Of a DNA stretch of 46,631 nt, positions 1 through 8,918 are shown one piece after another (within the stretch, counting starts at the first letter, position 1; each line of letters starts with the position of its first letter). The stretch covers positions 1 through 46,631 of the forward strand of contig NZ_BPRB01000227.1 of the NCBI RefSeq assembly GCF_022179685.1, in the 5' to 3' direction. Both the position numbers and the translations under genes were made by a program. This DNA is from Methylobacterium trifolii. Its GTDB lineage: Bacteria > Pseudomonadota > Alphaproteobacteria > Rhizobiales > Beijerinckiaceae. The notes under the pieces are model-generated. The model was not told the DNA's origin. It ran no database searches and saw only the letters and a list, made by a program, of their open reading frames with translations.

Positions 1-229
1 GCTGGAGGGCGTGATCGCCGTCCGCGACTGGCTGCCCGCCGACGCGCTCGGCATCACCAACGAACTCGGCCGCTTGAGCACCGCCTCCGGATCGCGGGCG
101 ACCGCGGCCCAGGCCGTGGCCAGCAGGCCCAGCGTCCGGGCGAAGGCGGCGCTGTGGCGGCCGAGTTCGTTGGTGATGCCGAGCGCGTCGGCGGGCAGCC
201 AGTCGCGGACGGCGATCACGCCCTCCAGC
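1..229. repeat. 73-bp perfect inverted duplication with 83-bp spacer
   Basis: Bases 1-73 are the exact reverse complement of bases 157-229, and 74-156 form the spacer. Arm 157-229 belongs to the minus-strand nuclease-like reading frame, because protein similarity continues smoothly through it. Arm 1-73 is therefore the secondary copy. The left limit is unknown because the match reaches the window edge. Confidence 0.95.
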
Positions 230-636
230 CACGCCGTCAGGGCGCGGGCCTCCGTGGCGCGCACCTCGTGCCCGGCGAGGCGCACCAGGGCACCGTCGCG
301 CATCTCGTAGGCGACGAGGCTCGCGCCGTCCGTGGCGAGGCCGACGTAGCGCTGGCCCGTGGCCCGCTCGCGCTCGGGCAGGTAGCGGGCGAGCTGCGCC
401 TCGGCCGCCACGCGCTCCCGGCGCAGGTCCGCCTTGATCTCGATCACGGTGCGGCCGAGCAGGGCGTCCGCCCGGCCGTTGACCTCAGGTAATCTCCGCT
501 CGAACGCGATCTGGTCGCTGCGCGCGCCGAGCGCGTCGGTCAGGAGACGGTGGAGGAGCGCCCGGACCTTCTCGTGCCCTGGGCGTCCGACGAGTTCGGT
601 GACGACGGTTTCGAGAGCATCATCGCTGATCGGCAT
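1..636 (-). CDS. N-terminal part of a restriction-modification-like protein, disrupted at window edge
   Basis: The ATG at 636 opens a frame that stays open to base 1, so the gene is incomplete here. Residues 1 to about 188 read as a genuine protein. They contain a PD-(D/E)XK-like nuclease signature, Glu51...Asp57...Glu66-Ile-Lys68 in the context GRADALL..VIEIK, followed by a segment (RYVGLATDG) that I associate with the N-termini of large fused nuclease-methyltransferases (Eco57I/type IIG-like). From about residue 189 the frame runs into a 73-bp inverted copy of its own upstream sequence, so the last about 24 residues are antisense nonsense. Either the gene is broken by an inversion or duplication, or the end is a fold-back artefact. 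The methyltransferase and target-recognition parts are not present in the window. The nuclease motif is seen directly; the type IIG assignment is inference. Confidence 0.55.
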   Translation of the reverse strand, partial: MPISDDALETVVTELVGRPGHEKVRALLHRLLTDALGARSDQIAFERRLPEVNGRADALLGRTVIEIKADLRRERVAAEAQLARYLPERERATGQRYVGLATDGASLVAYEMRDGALVRLAGHEVRATEARALTAWLEGVIAVRDWLPADALGITNELGRHSAAFARTLGLLATAWAAVARDPEAVLKRPSSLVMPSASAGSQSRTAITPSS

Positions 637-670
637 CGACGGACCCGGCTGTGGCGGGCCACGTTCAATC

Positions 671-720
671 ACCTCAGGTTATTTTTCAAGCCGGATACGC
701 CGATTTATCACACCTCAGGT
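671..720. promoter_or_regulatory. Repeated ACCTCAGGT boxes upstream of the nuclease-like gene
   Basis: The 9-mer ACCTCAGGT, a dyad of the form ACCT-N-AGGT, occurs at 671-679 and 712-720, just upstream of the minus-strand start at 636. A third copy lies inside the coding region at 482-490. The first two sites are 41 bp apart, close to four helical turns, as expected for a protein binding the same DNA face. They sit in the only AT-leaning stretch of the intergenic region. They could be operators for control of the restriction gene or recognition-type sites. No regulator gene is visible. Confidence 0.4.
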
Positions 721-902
721 CATTACGCGCCAGACCATTCGCAGTGCATCGCGTCGCCTGCCCACGCCCTCCGGACCGAGCATTGCCGGCTCGCCTCGCG
801 TCCTTGCGGAAACGGCTGAATGCTGTGGCGGCCGGGGCCTGCCGCCTGTATCTCCCGTGGGCGCGGACCGGGGCGTCGGGCGCGGACAGCGAGGTCGGGA
901 AG

Positions 903-1364
903 ATGCAGAGCTTCGTTCGAGCCAAACTGCACGGCATCCGGGTCACGGGGGCCGACCTCGATTATCACGGCTCCATCACCCTCGATGCCGACCTCTGCCG
1001 CGAGGCGGGGCTCGATCCGCTGGAATTCGTCGAGATCTGGAACAAGATGTCGGGTGCCCGGATCAGCACCTACGTGCTCTACGGGCCGGCCGGCTCCGGC
1101 TGCTGCGTCCTGAACGGGGCGGCGGCGCGGACCTGCCAGGTCGGCGACGTGGTGATCATCGCCTCCACCACCTACGGGGCCGTGGACGACGTGATCGCCC
1201 ACAAGCCGCGGGTCCTGATCTTCGGTGAGGGCAACGTCGTCACGGACCGGGTGGCCTACGACGTCTTTCGCGACGAGTCGGGGCGCCTCGACATGCGGAT
1301 CGTCGAAGCGGGGACGGGCACGGAGGAGGCGCCGCGCATCGCGCGCAACGTCCGGGTCGCGTGA
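903..1364 (+). CDS. panD: Aspartate 1-decarboxylase (PanD)
   Basis: This is the pyruvoyl-dependent enzyme that converts L-aspartate to beta-alanine for pantothenate and coenzyme A synthesis. The protein is 153 residues. The self-cleavage site is Gly23-Ser24 (YHGS), and the conserved motifs are the N-terminal KLH, the IWN..G.R.STY block and NGAAA..C..GD..IIAS, all in the order of the E. coli enzyme. The start at 903 aligns with the family N-terminus and has a purine-rich GGGAAG box just upstream; an in-frame start at 651 adds unrelated sequence. The protein carries about 25 extra C-terminal residues relative to the 126-residue E. coli protein. It is convergent with lepA, with only 15 bp between the stops. 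Confidence 0.93.
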   Translation: MQSFVRAKLHGIRVTGADLDYHGSITLDADLCREAGLDPLEFVEIWNKMSGARISTYVLYGPAGSGCCVLNGAAARTCQVGDVVIIASTTYGAVDDVIAHKPRVLIFGEGNVVTDRVAYDVFRDESGRLDMRIVEAGTGTEEAPRIARNVRVA

Positions 1365-1379
1365 GGCGCGCCTGACTCC

Positions 1380-3185
1380 TCAATCGTCCATCTTCAGCGC
1401 TGCGATGAACGCCTCCTGCGGGATCTCCACCCGGCCGAACTGGCGCATCTTCTTCTTGCCCTCCTTCTGCTTGTCCAGGAGCTTGCGCTTGCGGGAGATG
1501 TCGCCGCCGTAGCACTTGGCGGTCACGTCCTTGGACAGGGCCTTGATGGTCTCGCGGGCGATGATCTTGCCGCCCAAGGCGGCCTGGACCGGGATCTGGA
1601 ACAGGTGGCGAGGAATCAGGTCCTTCAGCTTCTCGCACATGGCGCGACCGCGATGCTCGGCCCGGCTGCGGTGGACCAGCATGGACAGGGCGTCGACAGG
1701 CTCGGCGTTGACCAGGATCGACATCTTCACGAGGTCGCCCTCGCGATAGTCGGAGATGTGGTAGTCGAAGCTGGCATAGCCCTTCGAGATCGATTTCAGA
1801 CGATCGTAGAAGTCGAACACCACCTCGTTGAGCGGCAGGTCGTAGACGACCATGGCGCGTTTTCCGACGTAGTTGAGGTCGACCTGGGTGCCGCGCCGGT
1901 CCTGGCAGAGCTTGAGCACGCCGCCCAGGTGCTCGTCCGGGGTGAGGATGGTGGCGCGAATCCAGGGTTCTTCGATGGCCGAGATCTTCATCACGTCCGG
2001 CATGTCGGCCGGGTTGTGCAGTTCCTTCGTGCTCCCGTCCGTCATGGCGAGGCGGTAGACGACGGAGGGAGCGGTCGAGATCAGGTCGAGGTTGAACTCG
2101 CGCTCCAGGCGCTCCTGGATGATCTCGAGGTGGAGCAGCCCCAGGAAGCCGCAGCGGAAACCGAAGCCCAAGGCAGCGCTGGTCTCCATCTCGTAGGTGA
2201 AGCTCGCGTCGTTCAGGCGCAGCTTGCTCATGGCGCTGCGCAGGGTCTCGAACTCGGCCGCGTCGACGGGGAAGAGCCCGCAGAACACCACCGACTGCAC
2301 GTCCTTGAAGCCCGGGAGCATCTCCTTGCACGGGCGCTTGTCCTCGGTCAGCGTGTCGCCGACGCGGGTGTCGGCAACCTCCTTGATCGAGCCGGTGAAG
2401 AAGCCGACCTCGCCGGGGCCGAGCTCGCCGATGTCGGACATCTTCGGCCGGAACACGCCGATCTTGTCGACGCCGTGCACGGCGTCGGCCCGCATCATGC
2501 GGATGTTCATGCCCTTCTTGAGCACGCCGTCGACAATGCGCACCAGCACGACGACGCCGAGATAGACGTCGTACCAGCTGTCCACCAGCAGCGCCTTCAG
2601 GGGCGCGTCGCGGTCGCCCTTGGGCGGCGGCAGGCGGGTGACGATCGCCTCCAGCACCGCCTCGATGTTCAGCCCGCTCTTGGCCGAGATCGCCACGGCC
2701 TGCGAGGCGTCGATGCCGATCACCTCCTCGATCTGCGCGCGGATGCGCTCGGGCTCGGCGGCCGGCAGGTCGATCTTGTTGAGGACGGGGACGATCTCGT
2801 GGTCGGCGTCGAGCGCCTGGTAGACGTTGGCCAGCGTCTGCGCCTCGACCCCCTGCGAGGCGTCCACCACCAGCAGCGAGCCCTCGCAGGCGGCCAGCGA
2901 CCGGGAGACCTCGTAGGCGAAGTCCACGTGGCCGGGGGTGTCCATCAGGTTCAGGATGTAGTCCTTGCCGTCCTCCGCGCGGTATTCGAGCCGCACGGTC
3001 TGGGCCTTGATGGTGATGCCGCGCTCCTTCTCGATGTCCATCGAGTCGAGCATCTGCTCGCTCATGTCGCGCAGGGCCACGGTGCCGGTGGTCTGGATCA
3101 GCCGGTCGGCCAGCGTCGACTTGCCATGGTCGATATGGGCGACGATCGAGAAGTTGCGGATGTTGTCGATCGGCGAAGTCGTCAT
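1380..3185 (-). CDS. lepA: Elongation factor 4 (LepA)
   Basis: This 601-residue translational GTPase acts on the ribosome as a back-translocase or initiation-assisting factor. The G1 motif AHIDHGKS lies at residues 16-23, followed by RGIT (G2), DTPGHVDF (G3) and NKID (G4). Domain II, the EF-G-like domains and the LepA-specific Lys-rich C-terminus ([11 protein letters not shown]) are all present, and the length is normal. The start at 3185 (MTTSPIDN) is preceded by GGAG and matches the family; the frame stays open to 3305, but the added 40 residues are unlike LepA. It appears to be transcribed alone, with a 227-bp gap separating it from the next gene, which diverges. Confidence 0.97.
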   Translation of the reverse strand: MTTSPIDNIRNFSIVAHIDHGKSTLADRLIQTTGTVALRDMSEQMLDSMDIEKERGITIKAQTVRLEYRAEDGKDYILNLMDTPGHVDFAYEVSRSLAACEGSLLVVDASQGVEAQTLANVYQALDADHEIVPVLNKIDLPAAEPERIRAQIEEVIGIDASQAVAISAKSGLNIEAVLEAIVTRLPPPKGDRDAPLKALLVDSWYDVYLGVVVLVRIVDGVLKKGMNIRMMRADAVHGVDKIGVFRPKMSDIGELGPGEVGFFTGSIKEVADTRVGDTLTEDKRPCKEMLPGFKDVQSVVFCGLFPVDAAEFETLRSAMSKLRLNDASFTYEMETSAALGFGFRCGFLGLLHLEIIQERLEREFNLDLISTAPSVVYRLAMTDGSTKELHNPADMPDVMKISAIEEPWIRATILTPDEHLGGVLKLCQDRRGTQVDLNYVGKRAMVVYDLPLNEVVFDFYDRLKSISKGYASFDYHISDYREGDLVKMSILVNAEPVDALSMLVHRSRAEHRGRAMCEKLKDLIPRHLFQIPVQAALGGKIIARETIKALSKDVTAKCYGGDISRKRKLLDKQKEGKKKMRQFGRVEIPQEAFIAALKMDD

Positions 3186-3412
3186 CGATGGGGATCTCCG
3201 GCGCAAGGCTCGCCAGCCCGCCTGGGCTCCGCTGCGCGCCGTCTGATAAGGGGAAGTCGTCTGGTCGCCCGCGGGATAGCAGTGCCGGGCAGGCACGCCA
3301 AGCATGGCCTGTGTCCCGGCTGCACCTCGGATTCCGGCAGGCGCACACTATCTAAGCCTTATTCCCTCCGCGCGATCCTGTGCCTTGGGCAACGAAGCGG
3401 AGCATTGCGGCC

Positions 3413-3637
3413 ATGGCTCGCACACCCCCCAACGGGCGCTCGCCCTCCATGTCGATGACGGATTTCAACGCACGCGTCCGCCGTGTGCTCGAAGGCAGCG
3501 AACCGGTGACGGCGGGCACGCAGAAGTCCGGCCCGAACTGGACGCGCCGCCGCTCCCGCCTGCCTGCCACGCCGGAAGCGGCACAGAGCGAGGCCGCGCC
3601 CGCCGAGACGCCCGAGGCCGCCGCCGAGGAAGTTTGA
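3413..3637 (+). CDS. Small Pro/Ala-rich hypothetical protein
   Basis: This is a 74-residue ORF of no recognised family. It starts MARTPPNGRSPSMSMTDFN. A central basic stretch (GPNWTRRRSRL) precedes an acidic Ala/Glu/Pro-rich tail (residues about 53-74). A GGAG box lies about 12 nt before the ATG; a GTG at 3380 would add 11 residues. No signal peptide or membrane segment is visible. It diverges from lepA. It could be a small basic cytosolic protein or a chance ORF; the plausible ribosome site and the clean stop make a real gene somewhat more likely. Confidence 0.45.
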   Translation: MARTPPNGRSPSMSMTDFNARVRRVLEGSEPVTAGTQKSGPNWTRRRSRLPATPEAAQSEAAPAETPEAAAEEV

Positions 3638-3770
3638 ACGACCGTCCGGTCTTCCCTCGCGCCGGTCCGAGCGTGTCGGCGACACCGGTGAATCGGAGGC
3701 TCGATCCCGACCCGCTTGGGACTTGGCCTTCCCCGCATGGCGCCGCCCGCATCCGGTCGGGCCGTGCGGT

Positions 3771-4550
3771 CTAGTTCGGCTCCGACGAGGCGGCGGACTT
3801 GCGCGCATCCGCGGCCATGACGACGAGGGCCTTGCGGAGCGCCCCCATCTCCGTGACCGGGCCGGGATAGGTCACCCGCGCCGTCCGGTCGCCCGCCATC
3901 AGGTCCATCCCCTCCGGGTCGAGGCCGGTGAGGCGCCAGGCACCCTCCCCGTCCGCGCCCGCATAGAGGGCGAGGGCGTCGGCGTGGTCCGCATTCATGT
4001 GCTCGACGGCGCCGCGCTCGCCCGCCACGATCGCCTCCGCTCCGGTGAGGTCGAGGAGCAGTTCGGCCCGCGTCAGGGTCGCGGCCTTGGCGAAGCCTCC
4101 GTTGAGGTGGCCGGCGGACGGCTCCAGGGCGAAGAAGCCGAAGTCCGGGAAGTCCGCGTAGAGCTTCGCCTTCGGGTGGCGGGCGAGGAAGCGTTCGCGG
4201 GCGCGCGGCACTTCGATCCGGTCGGCACGGCCCGCCACCGTCAGACGCGGATGGGCCAGGGGATCGCCCTTGCCGCCGGCGCTGAACAGCAGGGAGCAGC
4301 GCGGGTCTGCCATCAGGTTGCGCGTATGCGCCGAGAGCCGCGAGAGCAGCATCAGGGGCGTGCCGTCCACGTCGGTGGCGATGGTCACCAGGGAGGCGAA
4401 AGGCGTCCCGTCCGAATCGAGGGTGGCCAGCGCCCCGGAGCGGATGCTGCGCAGGAGTTTTCGCGAAAGGCCGACCGCGTCGAAGGGAGCCTGCGCCGCC
4501 GGCAGCGGCCGGGCGGGACCGGCCCGCTCGGGTGTGGTGTCCTCGCCCAT
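3771..4550 (-). CDS. HugZ-like pyridoxamine-phosphate-oxidase-fold protein with DUF2470 domain
   Basis: The 259-residue protein has an N-terminal split-barrel domain (from about residue 25: [19 protein letters not shown]...). It ends in a domain with the motif [12 protein letters not shown], characteristic of DUF2470/HugZ proteins. Family members bind haem or flavin, and some degrade haem for iron release; the haem role here is inferred from family only. The start at 4550 is supported by AAGGGA about 6 nt upstream; an in-frame GTG at 4565 is the alternative. It is divergent from chvI across a 302-bp intergenic region. The same fold also occurs in general flavin reductases, so the substrate is uncertain. 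Confidence 0.8.
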   Translation of the reverse strand: MGEDTTPERAGPARPLPAAQAPFDAVGLSRKLLRSIRSGALATLDSDGTPFASLVTIATDVDGTPLMLLSRLSAHTRNLMADPRCSLLFSAGGKGDPLAHPRLTVAGRADRIEVPRARERFLARHPKAKLYADFPDFGFFALEPSAGHLNGGFAKAATLTRAELLLDLTGAEAIVAGERGAVEHMNADHADALALYAGADGEGAWRLTGLDPEGMDLMAGDRTARVTYPGPVTEMGALRKALVVMAADARKSAASSEPN

Positions 4551-4852
4551 CGGCCATCCCTTCACGCGGATCGAAAAAAGTCCTGACTCGGGCGGATCAT
4601 AGCCGCAGCCGGGTGGCGCGGACGAGGCCCGGCGCCCGCGGCGCGTTGGCCTGTTACGGCCAAGCTACCACCACCGCTCGCTTTTTTCGATCGATCATAC
4701 TAAAGCACCAGTCCCTTCCGCGTGAAACGAAACCCCGCCATCCGGCGTGGGGGCCGTGTTCGCGCTCTCGCTTGCCCCGCCAGGGGCCGGACCCGGTTCG
4801 CCGGACGGTGCGTCCCGTCCGCACGCCGCTTCCGTACAGTCAGGGAACGCGC
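4551..4852. other. Divergent intergenic region with mirrored A/T-tract repeat
   Basis: This non-coding region between the HugZ-like gene and chvI must carry both promoters. It contains a perfect 12-bp inverted repeat, GATCGAAAAAAG at 4569-4580 and CTTTTTTCGATC at 4681-4692. Each arm is a rare A/T tract in otherwise GC-rich DNA. The 100-bp separation rules out a simple hairpin operator but would suit UP-like elements or two binding sites for one regulator. No clear sigma-70 pair, riboswitch or small RNA was recognised. Confidence 0.45.
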
Positions 4853-5563
4853 ATGCCGACCATCGCCCTCGTCGACGACGACCGCAACATCCTCACCTCC
4901 GTGTCGATCGCGCTGGAGACCGAAGGCTACCGCATCCAGACCTACACCGACGGAGCCTCGGCGCTGGACGGCCTGAAGCACTCGCCCCCCGACCTCGCGA
5001 TCTTCGACATCAAGATGCCGCGCATGGACGGGATGGAGCTTCTCAGGCGCCTGCGGCAGAAATCGGACCTTCCGGTGATCTTCCTCACCTCGAAGGACGA
5101 GGAGATCGACGAGCTGTTCGGCCTCAAGATGGGCGCGGACGACTTCATCCATAAGCCGTTCTCGCAGCGCCTGCTGGTGGAGCGGGTGAAGGCGGTGCTG
5201 CGCCGCTTCGCCCCCAAGGACGGTCCGGGCGCGGCCGCCCGCGAGGCGGATGCGGCCGCCCGCTCCCTGGAGCGCGGCTCCCTGATGATGGACCCGGAGC
5301 GCCACACGTGCACCTGGAAGGGCGAGCCGGTGACGCTCACGGTCACCGAGTTCCTGATCCTCCAGGCGCTGGCCCACCGCCCCGGCGTGGTGAAGAGCCG
5401 CAACGCCCTGATGGATGCGGCCTACGACGACCAGGTCTACGTGGACGACCGCACGATCGACAGCCACATCAAGCGGCTGCGCAAGAAGTTCAAGGTGACC
5501 GACACCAACTTCGACATGATCGAGACCCTCTACGGCGTCGGCTACCGCTTCAAGGAAAGCTGA
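4853..5563 (+). CDS. chvI: Response regulator ChvI (OmpR family)
   Basis: This 236-residue DNA-binding regulator is the partner of ChvG, and the pair governs acid, envelope and exopolysaccharide responses in Rhizobiales. The receiver domain spans residues 1-120, with acidic pocket DDD8-10, phosphoacceptor Asp52 (IFDIKMP) and Lys101. The winged-helix domain spans about 135-236 ([17 protein letters not shown]... YGVGYRF). The ATG at 4853 is preceded by AGGGA. chvG follows after 45 bp, indicating one operon, and the downstream phosphotransfer genes keep the same order as in other alphaproteobacteria. Confidence 0.95.
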   Translation: MPTIALVDDDRNILTSVSIALETEGYRIQTYTDGASALDGLKHSPPDLAIFDIKMPRMDGMELLRRLRQKSDLPVIFLTSKDEEIDELFGLKMGADDFIHKPFSQRLLVERVKAVLRRFAPKDGPGAAAREADAAARSLERGSLMMDPERHTCTWKGEPVTLTVTEFLILQALAHRPGVVKSRNALMDAAYDDQVYVDDRTIDSHIKRLRKKFKVTDTNFDMIETLYGVGYRFKES

Positions 5564-5608
5564 GCCCTTTCCGGAGCCGTACCGAAGCCGACGAGACCCC
5601 GAGCCACC

Positions 5609-7393
5609 GTGCCGCCCCTGACCGACGAAAGCCCGCGCCGGCCCCCCCTGACGCGGCCGCTGCGATGGCCGCGTGCCCTATGGGACGGGATCGGCCAGCG
5701 TGCCGCCTCCAGCCTGACCCGCCGGATCGTGGTGCTGAACCTCGTTGGGTTGATCGCGCTGCTGCTCGGCTTCCTCTACCTGAACCAGTTCCGACAGGGG
5801 CTGATCCAGGCCCGCGTCCAGAGCCTCGCGATCCAGGGCGAGATCATCGCGAGCGCACTCGCGGCGTCCGCATCCGTCGAGACCGACACGATCCGCGTCG
5901 ACCCGGACAAGCTGCTCCAGCTCCAGGCCGGCGAGGGCGCAGCCGCCGAGGAGGAATCCTCGCCGCTCGCCTTCTCGATCAACCCGGAGCGGGTCGCGCC
6001 TCTCCTGTCGCGCCTGGTCACGCCCACCGGCAACCGGGCGCGTGTCTACGACCAGGAGGGCGGCCTCCTGTTCGACACGCGTTCGCAATTCGGCCGCGAC
6101 GGCGCGCGCGGCGACGTGTCCGGGCAGCGTCCGCACAAGCGCAGCGTCCTGGAGCAGGCCTTCGACTTCGTGCAGCAGAAGGTCTCCGCCCTGTTCGGGG
6201 GTCGCGGCAAGCCGCAGGAGGAGGTCGGGCCGGCCAACGGCCATTCCCTGCGCGAGGTCCAGACGGCGCTGAACGGCGCCCGCGGCAACCTCGTGCGCCG
6301 CAACGAGTTCGGCGAGACCGCGGTCTCGGTGGCGGTGCCGATCCACCGGGGCGGTTCGGTGCGGGGCGCCCTCCTGCTCTCGACCCAGGGTGATTCGATC
6401 GACCGGGTCATCGCCTCGGAGCGGTTCGGCCTGTTCCAGGTCTTCCTGGTCGCGGCCGTCATCATGGTCGTGCTTTCGATCCTGCTCGCGGGCGCCATCG
6501 CCGGGCCGGTGCGGCGTCTGGCCGAGGCTGCCGAGAAGGTCCGCATGGGCATCAAAACCCGCGAGGAGATCCCGGACTTCACCAGCCGGACGGACGAGAT
6601 CGGCCACCTCTCGGGCGCGCTGCGCGACATGACCCAGGCGCTCTACCGCCGAATCGATGCCATCGAGAGCTTTGCCGCCGACGTCAGCCACGAGCTGAAG
6701 AACCCGCTGACCTCGCTGCGCAGCGCCGTCGAGACCCTGCCGCTCGCCAGGAACGACGATTCGCGCGGCCGCCTGATGGCGATCATCCAGCACGACGTGA
6801 AGCGCCTCGACCGGCTGATCAGCGACATCGCCGACGCCTCGCGGCTCGACGCGGAACTCGCCCGCGCCGAGGCCCGCCGGGTCGACCTGCGCAAGCTCCT
6901 GACGACGGTGGTCTCGGTGGCCAACGAGCGCAAGCGCCCCAAGGACTGCCTGATCCAGCTCGACGTGGACGCCCCGGCCGAGCAGGATTCGCCCTTCGCG
7001 ATCGTCGGCCACGACAGCCGCCTGGGCCAGGTGGTCAACAACCTCCTCGACAACGCCCGCTCGTTCTCGCCGACCGAGGCCAAGGTGCGGGTGGCGCTCC
7101 GGCGGGTGCGCGGCGAGGTCGAACTGATCTGCGAGGACGAGGGCCCCGGCATCCCCGAGCACGCCCTGGAACGCATCTTCGAGCGCTTCTACACCGACCG
7201 GCCCGAACAGGGATTCGGCCAGAATTCCGGGCTCGGCCTCTCGATCTCCCGCCAGATCGTCCAGGCCCATCGGGGGTCCATCCGTGCCGAGAACCGGCCC
7301 GGTCCCGCCGACGAGGACGGCGAGCCGACCGTGCGCGGCGCCCGCTTCATCGTGCGCCTGCCCGCCGCCCCCCGGCAGCTCGCCCAGACATGA
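5609..7393 (+). CDS. chvG: Sensor histidine kinase ChvG
   Basis: The 594-residue inner-membrane kinase starts at a GTG. Transmembrane helix 1 spans about residues 40-58. A periplasmic sensor domain of about 215 residues follows, then helix 2 (about 277-299), HAMP (about 297-350), and the HisKA dimerisation helix with His361 (FAADVSHELKNPLTSL). The HATPase domain has the N box (NNLLDNA), DEGPGI and GLGLSI. The periplasmic part holds a charged Gln/Lys-rich insertion around residues 185-210. In relatives the periplasmic protein ExoR inhibits ChvG; no exoR is present in this window. Its stop overlaps the hprK start by 4 nt, so translation is coupled. Confidence 0.95.
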   Translation: MPPLTDESPRRPPLTRPLRWPRALWDGIGQRAASSLTRRIVVLNLVGLIALLLGFLYLNQFRQGLIQARVQSLAIQGEIIASALAASASVETDTIRVDPDKLLQLQAGEGAAAEEESSPLAFSINPERVAPLLSRLVTPTGNRARVYDQEGGLLFDTRSQFGRDGARGDVSGQRPHKRSVLEQAFDFVQQKVSALFGGRGKPQEEVGPANGHSLREVQTALNGARGNLVRRNEFGETAVSVAVPIHRGGSVRGALLLSTQGDSIDRVIASERFGLFQVFLVAAVIMVVLSILLAGAIAGPVRRLAEAAEKVRMGIKTREEIPDFTSRTDEIGHLSGALRDMTQALYRRIDAIESFAADVSHELKNPLTSLRSAVETLPLARNDDSRGRLMAIIQHDVKRLDRLISDIADASRLDAELARAEARRVDLRKLLTTVVSVANERKRPKDCLIQLDVDAPAEQDSPFAIVGHDSRLGQVVNNLLDNARSFSPTEAKVRVALRRVRGEVELICEDEGPGIPEHALERIFERFYTDRPEQGFGQNSGLGLSISRQIVQAHRGSIRAENRPGPADEDGEPTVRGARFIVRLPAAPRQLAQT

Positions 7394-7935
7394 CGGACAC
7401 GTCCCCGTCGATCGGCACGGCAGGGGACGGGACGACGGTCCATGCAACCTGCATCGTCGTCGGCGAGGCGGGCGTGCTGATCCGCGGCGAGGCGGGGGCC
7501 GGGAAGACGAGCCTCGCCCTCGCCCTGATCGATTGCGTCACCGGGACGGGACGGTTCGCGGCACTCGTCGGCGACGATCGGATAAGGCTGGAGCGGCACG
7601 ACGGCCGCCTCGTCGCCCGCCCGCATCCTGCGGTCGCGGGGCTCGCCGAGATTCGCGGATTCGGGATCGCCGCGACCGATTGGCTGCCGGCTGCCGTGCT
7701 GCGCCTCGTGGTCGACCTCGTCGCGGCCGCCCCGCGCCTGCCGCCGCCTCCGGCCGACGCCGTGATCCTCGACGTGGCCCTGCCGCGCCTCGTCATCGAC
7801 CGGCCCATGCGGGATGTCGGCCTCGCGCCCACCCTCGTGCTGCGGGCGCTGGGCGTGTCTTCGCAGCCGCACACGACAGGGGAGTTGGACACGCGCTGGC
7901 AGCCCCATAGCGCGCTGCCTGTGAGCGTGGCATGA
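7390..7935 (+). CDS. hprK: Short HPr kinase/phosphorylase
   Basis: The 181-residue protein carries the Walker A motif GEAGAGKT at residues 33-40, followed by SLALALID, which is typical of alphaproteobacterial HprK. It lacks the N-terminal domain of the about 310-residue Firmicutes enzyme, which is normal for this lineage. It should phosphorylate HPr on its regulatory serine (Ser62 of the HPr gene at 8599) and reverse the reaction. It overlaps chvG by ATGA, which ties the envelope-stress kinase to the phosphotransfer chain. The C-terminus lies in about 25 weakly conserved residues. Confidence 0.9.
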   Translation: MTDTSPSIGTAGDGTTVHATCIVVGEAGVLIRGEAGAGKTSLALALIDCVTGTGRFAALVGDDRIRLERHDGRLVARPHPAVAGLAEIRGFGIAATDWLPAAVLRLVVDLVAAAPRLPPPPADAVILDVALPRLVIDRPMRDVGLAPTLVLRALGVSSQPHTTGELDTRWQPHSALPVSVA

Positions 7936-8035
7936 TGATGACCACGCTTCGAGCAAAACGTCGCGAGCGCCTTGTGTCCGCGATTGCGGTGCACAACATG
8001 GCGGCTCCACTCACAGGACGCCGGAATACGTGTCG

Positions 8036-8437
8036 ATGATTGGCATGGTGCTTGTCACCCACGGGCTGCTCGCGACCGAATTCAAGGCCGCATTGGAGCA
8101 CGTCGTCGGTCCGCAGGAGCAGATCGAGACGATTACGATCGGGCCCGAGGACGACATGGAATTGCGGCGGCGGGACATCATGTCCGCGGTCGGCCGCGTG
8201 AACACCGGCGAGGGCGTGGTGGTCCTCACCGACATGTTCGGCGGCACGCCGTCGAACCTCGCCCTCTCGTGTATGAACGGCGGCGCCGTCGAGGTGGTCG
8301 CCGGAATCAACCTGCCGATGCTGATCAAGCTCGCCAGCGTGCGGGACGAGGAATCCCTCGGGGACGCCGTGCTCCACGCCCAGGAAGCCGGCCGCAAGTA
8401 CATCAACGTCGCCTCGCGCGTGCTCGCAGGCAAATAA
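8036..8437 (+). CDS. PTS EIIA component, mannose family
   Basis: The 133-residue protein starts MIGMVLVTHG; His9 is the phosphorylated residue of the EIIA-Man fold. The conserved DMFGGTPSN block follows. It accepts phosphate from HPr and acts as a regulatory output, because no EIIB or EIIC sugar permease is encoded nearby. A GTG two codons upstream (8030) is an alternative start, with GGA close before it. A 100-bp gap separates it from hprK and a 161-bp gap separates it from HPr, so internal promoters are possible. Confidence 0.92.
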   Translation: MIGMVLVTHGLLATEFKAALEHVVGPQEQIETITIGPEDDMELRRRDIMSAVGRVNTGEGVVVLTDMFGGTPSNLALSCMNGGAVEVVAGINLPMLIKLASVRDEESLGDAVLHAQEAGRKYINVASRVLAGK

Positions 8438-8598
8438 CGCCGCCTCGTACAACGTTACGTCGCGGATCGGACGTGCGAACCGGGCCCCCGAGCCGCCTTC
8501 CGTCGTCCCGCCGAACCCGTTAGGCAGAGGTTCACAGCGGACCGAGCTATTGGCCTTCGCCCGTTGCGGGCGACGTCGACGGAAGCACAGCCTCGCCG

Positions 8599-8916
8599 AT
8601 GGACGACCTCTACGAAACGGACGACGATCCCCCGGTGCCCGAGGGTGGACTCCTGCGGACCCTGCCGATCATCAACAGGCGCGGGCTGCATGCGCGCGCC
8701 TCGGCCAAGTTCGTCCAGACCGTGGAGAAGTTCGGCGCCATCGTCGCCGTCACCCGCGCGGGCGAGACGGTGGGCGGGCGCTCGATCATGGGCCTGCTGA
8801 CCTTGGGGGCCGCGCAGGGCACGTCCATCGCCGTCACCGCCGTCGGCACGGATGCAGAGGCGGCGCTCGACGCGATCACGGCCCTGCTCGCCAACCGATT
8901 CGGCGAGGACGAGTAG
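8599..8916 (+). CDS. ptsH: Phosphocarrier protein HPr
   Basis: The 105-residue protein has an acidic N-terminal extension of about 18 residues before the HPr core. His31 in NRRGLHARAS is the phosphocarrier site (His15 of the E. coli protein). Ser62 in GGRSIMGLL is the serine modified by HprK (Ser46 equivalent). Together with HprK and EIIA-Man this is the alphaproteobacterial regulatory PTS. The EI enzyme expected to feed it (PtsP) is not in the window. The stop is only 2 bp from the stop of the convergent acetyltransferase gene. Confidence 0.93.
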   Translation: MDDLYETDDDPPVPEGGLLRTLPIINRRGLHARASAKFVQTVEKFGAIVAVTRAGETVGGRSIMGLLTLGAAQGTSIAVTAVGTDAEAALDAITALLANRFGEDE

Positions 8917-8918
8917 CC

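Noticed and set aside
1240-3348. Long Arg/Pro-rich open frames overlapping lepA on both strands
   Set aside because: They are reading-frame shadows of lepA in GC-rich DNA; they lack family motifs and have implausible composition.
3263-3400. Possible tRNA or small RNA in the lepA upstream region
   Set aside because: A short GTGCC/GGCAC stem is present, but no cloverleaf or anticodon arm could be drawn.
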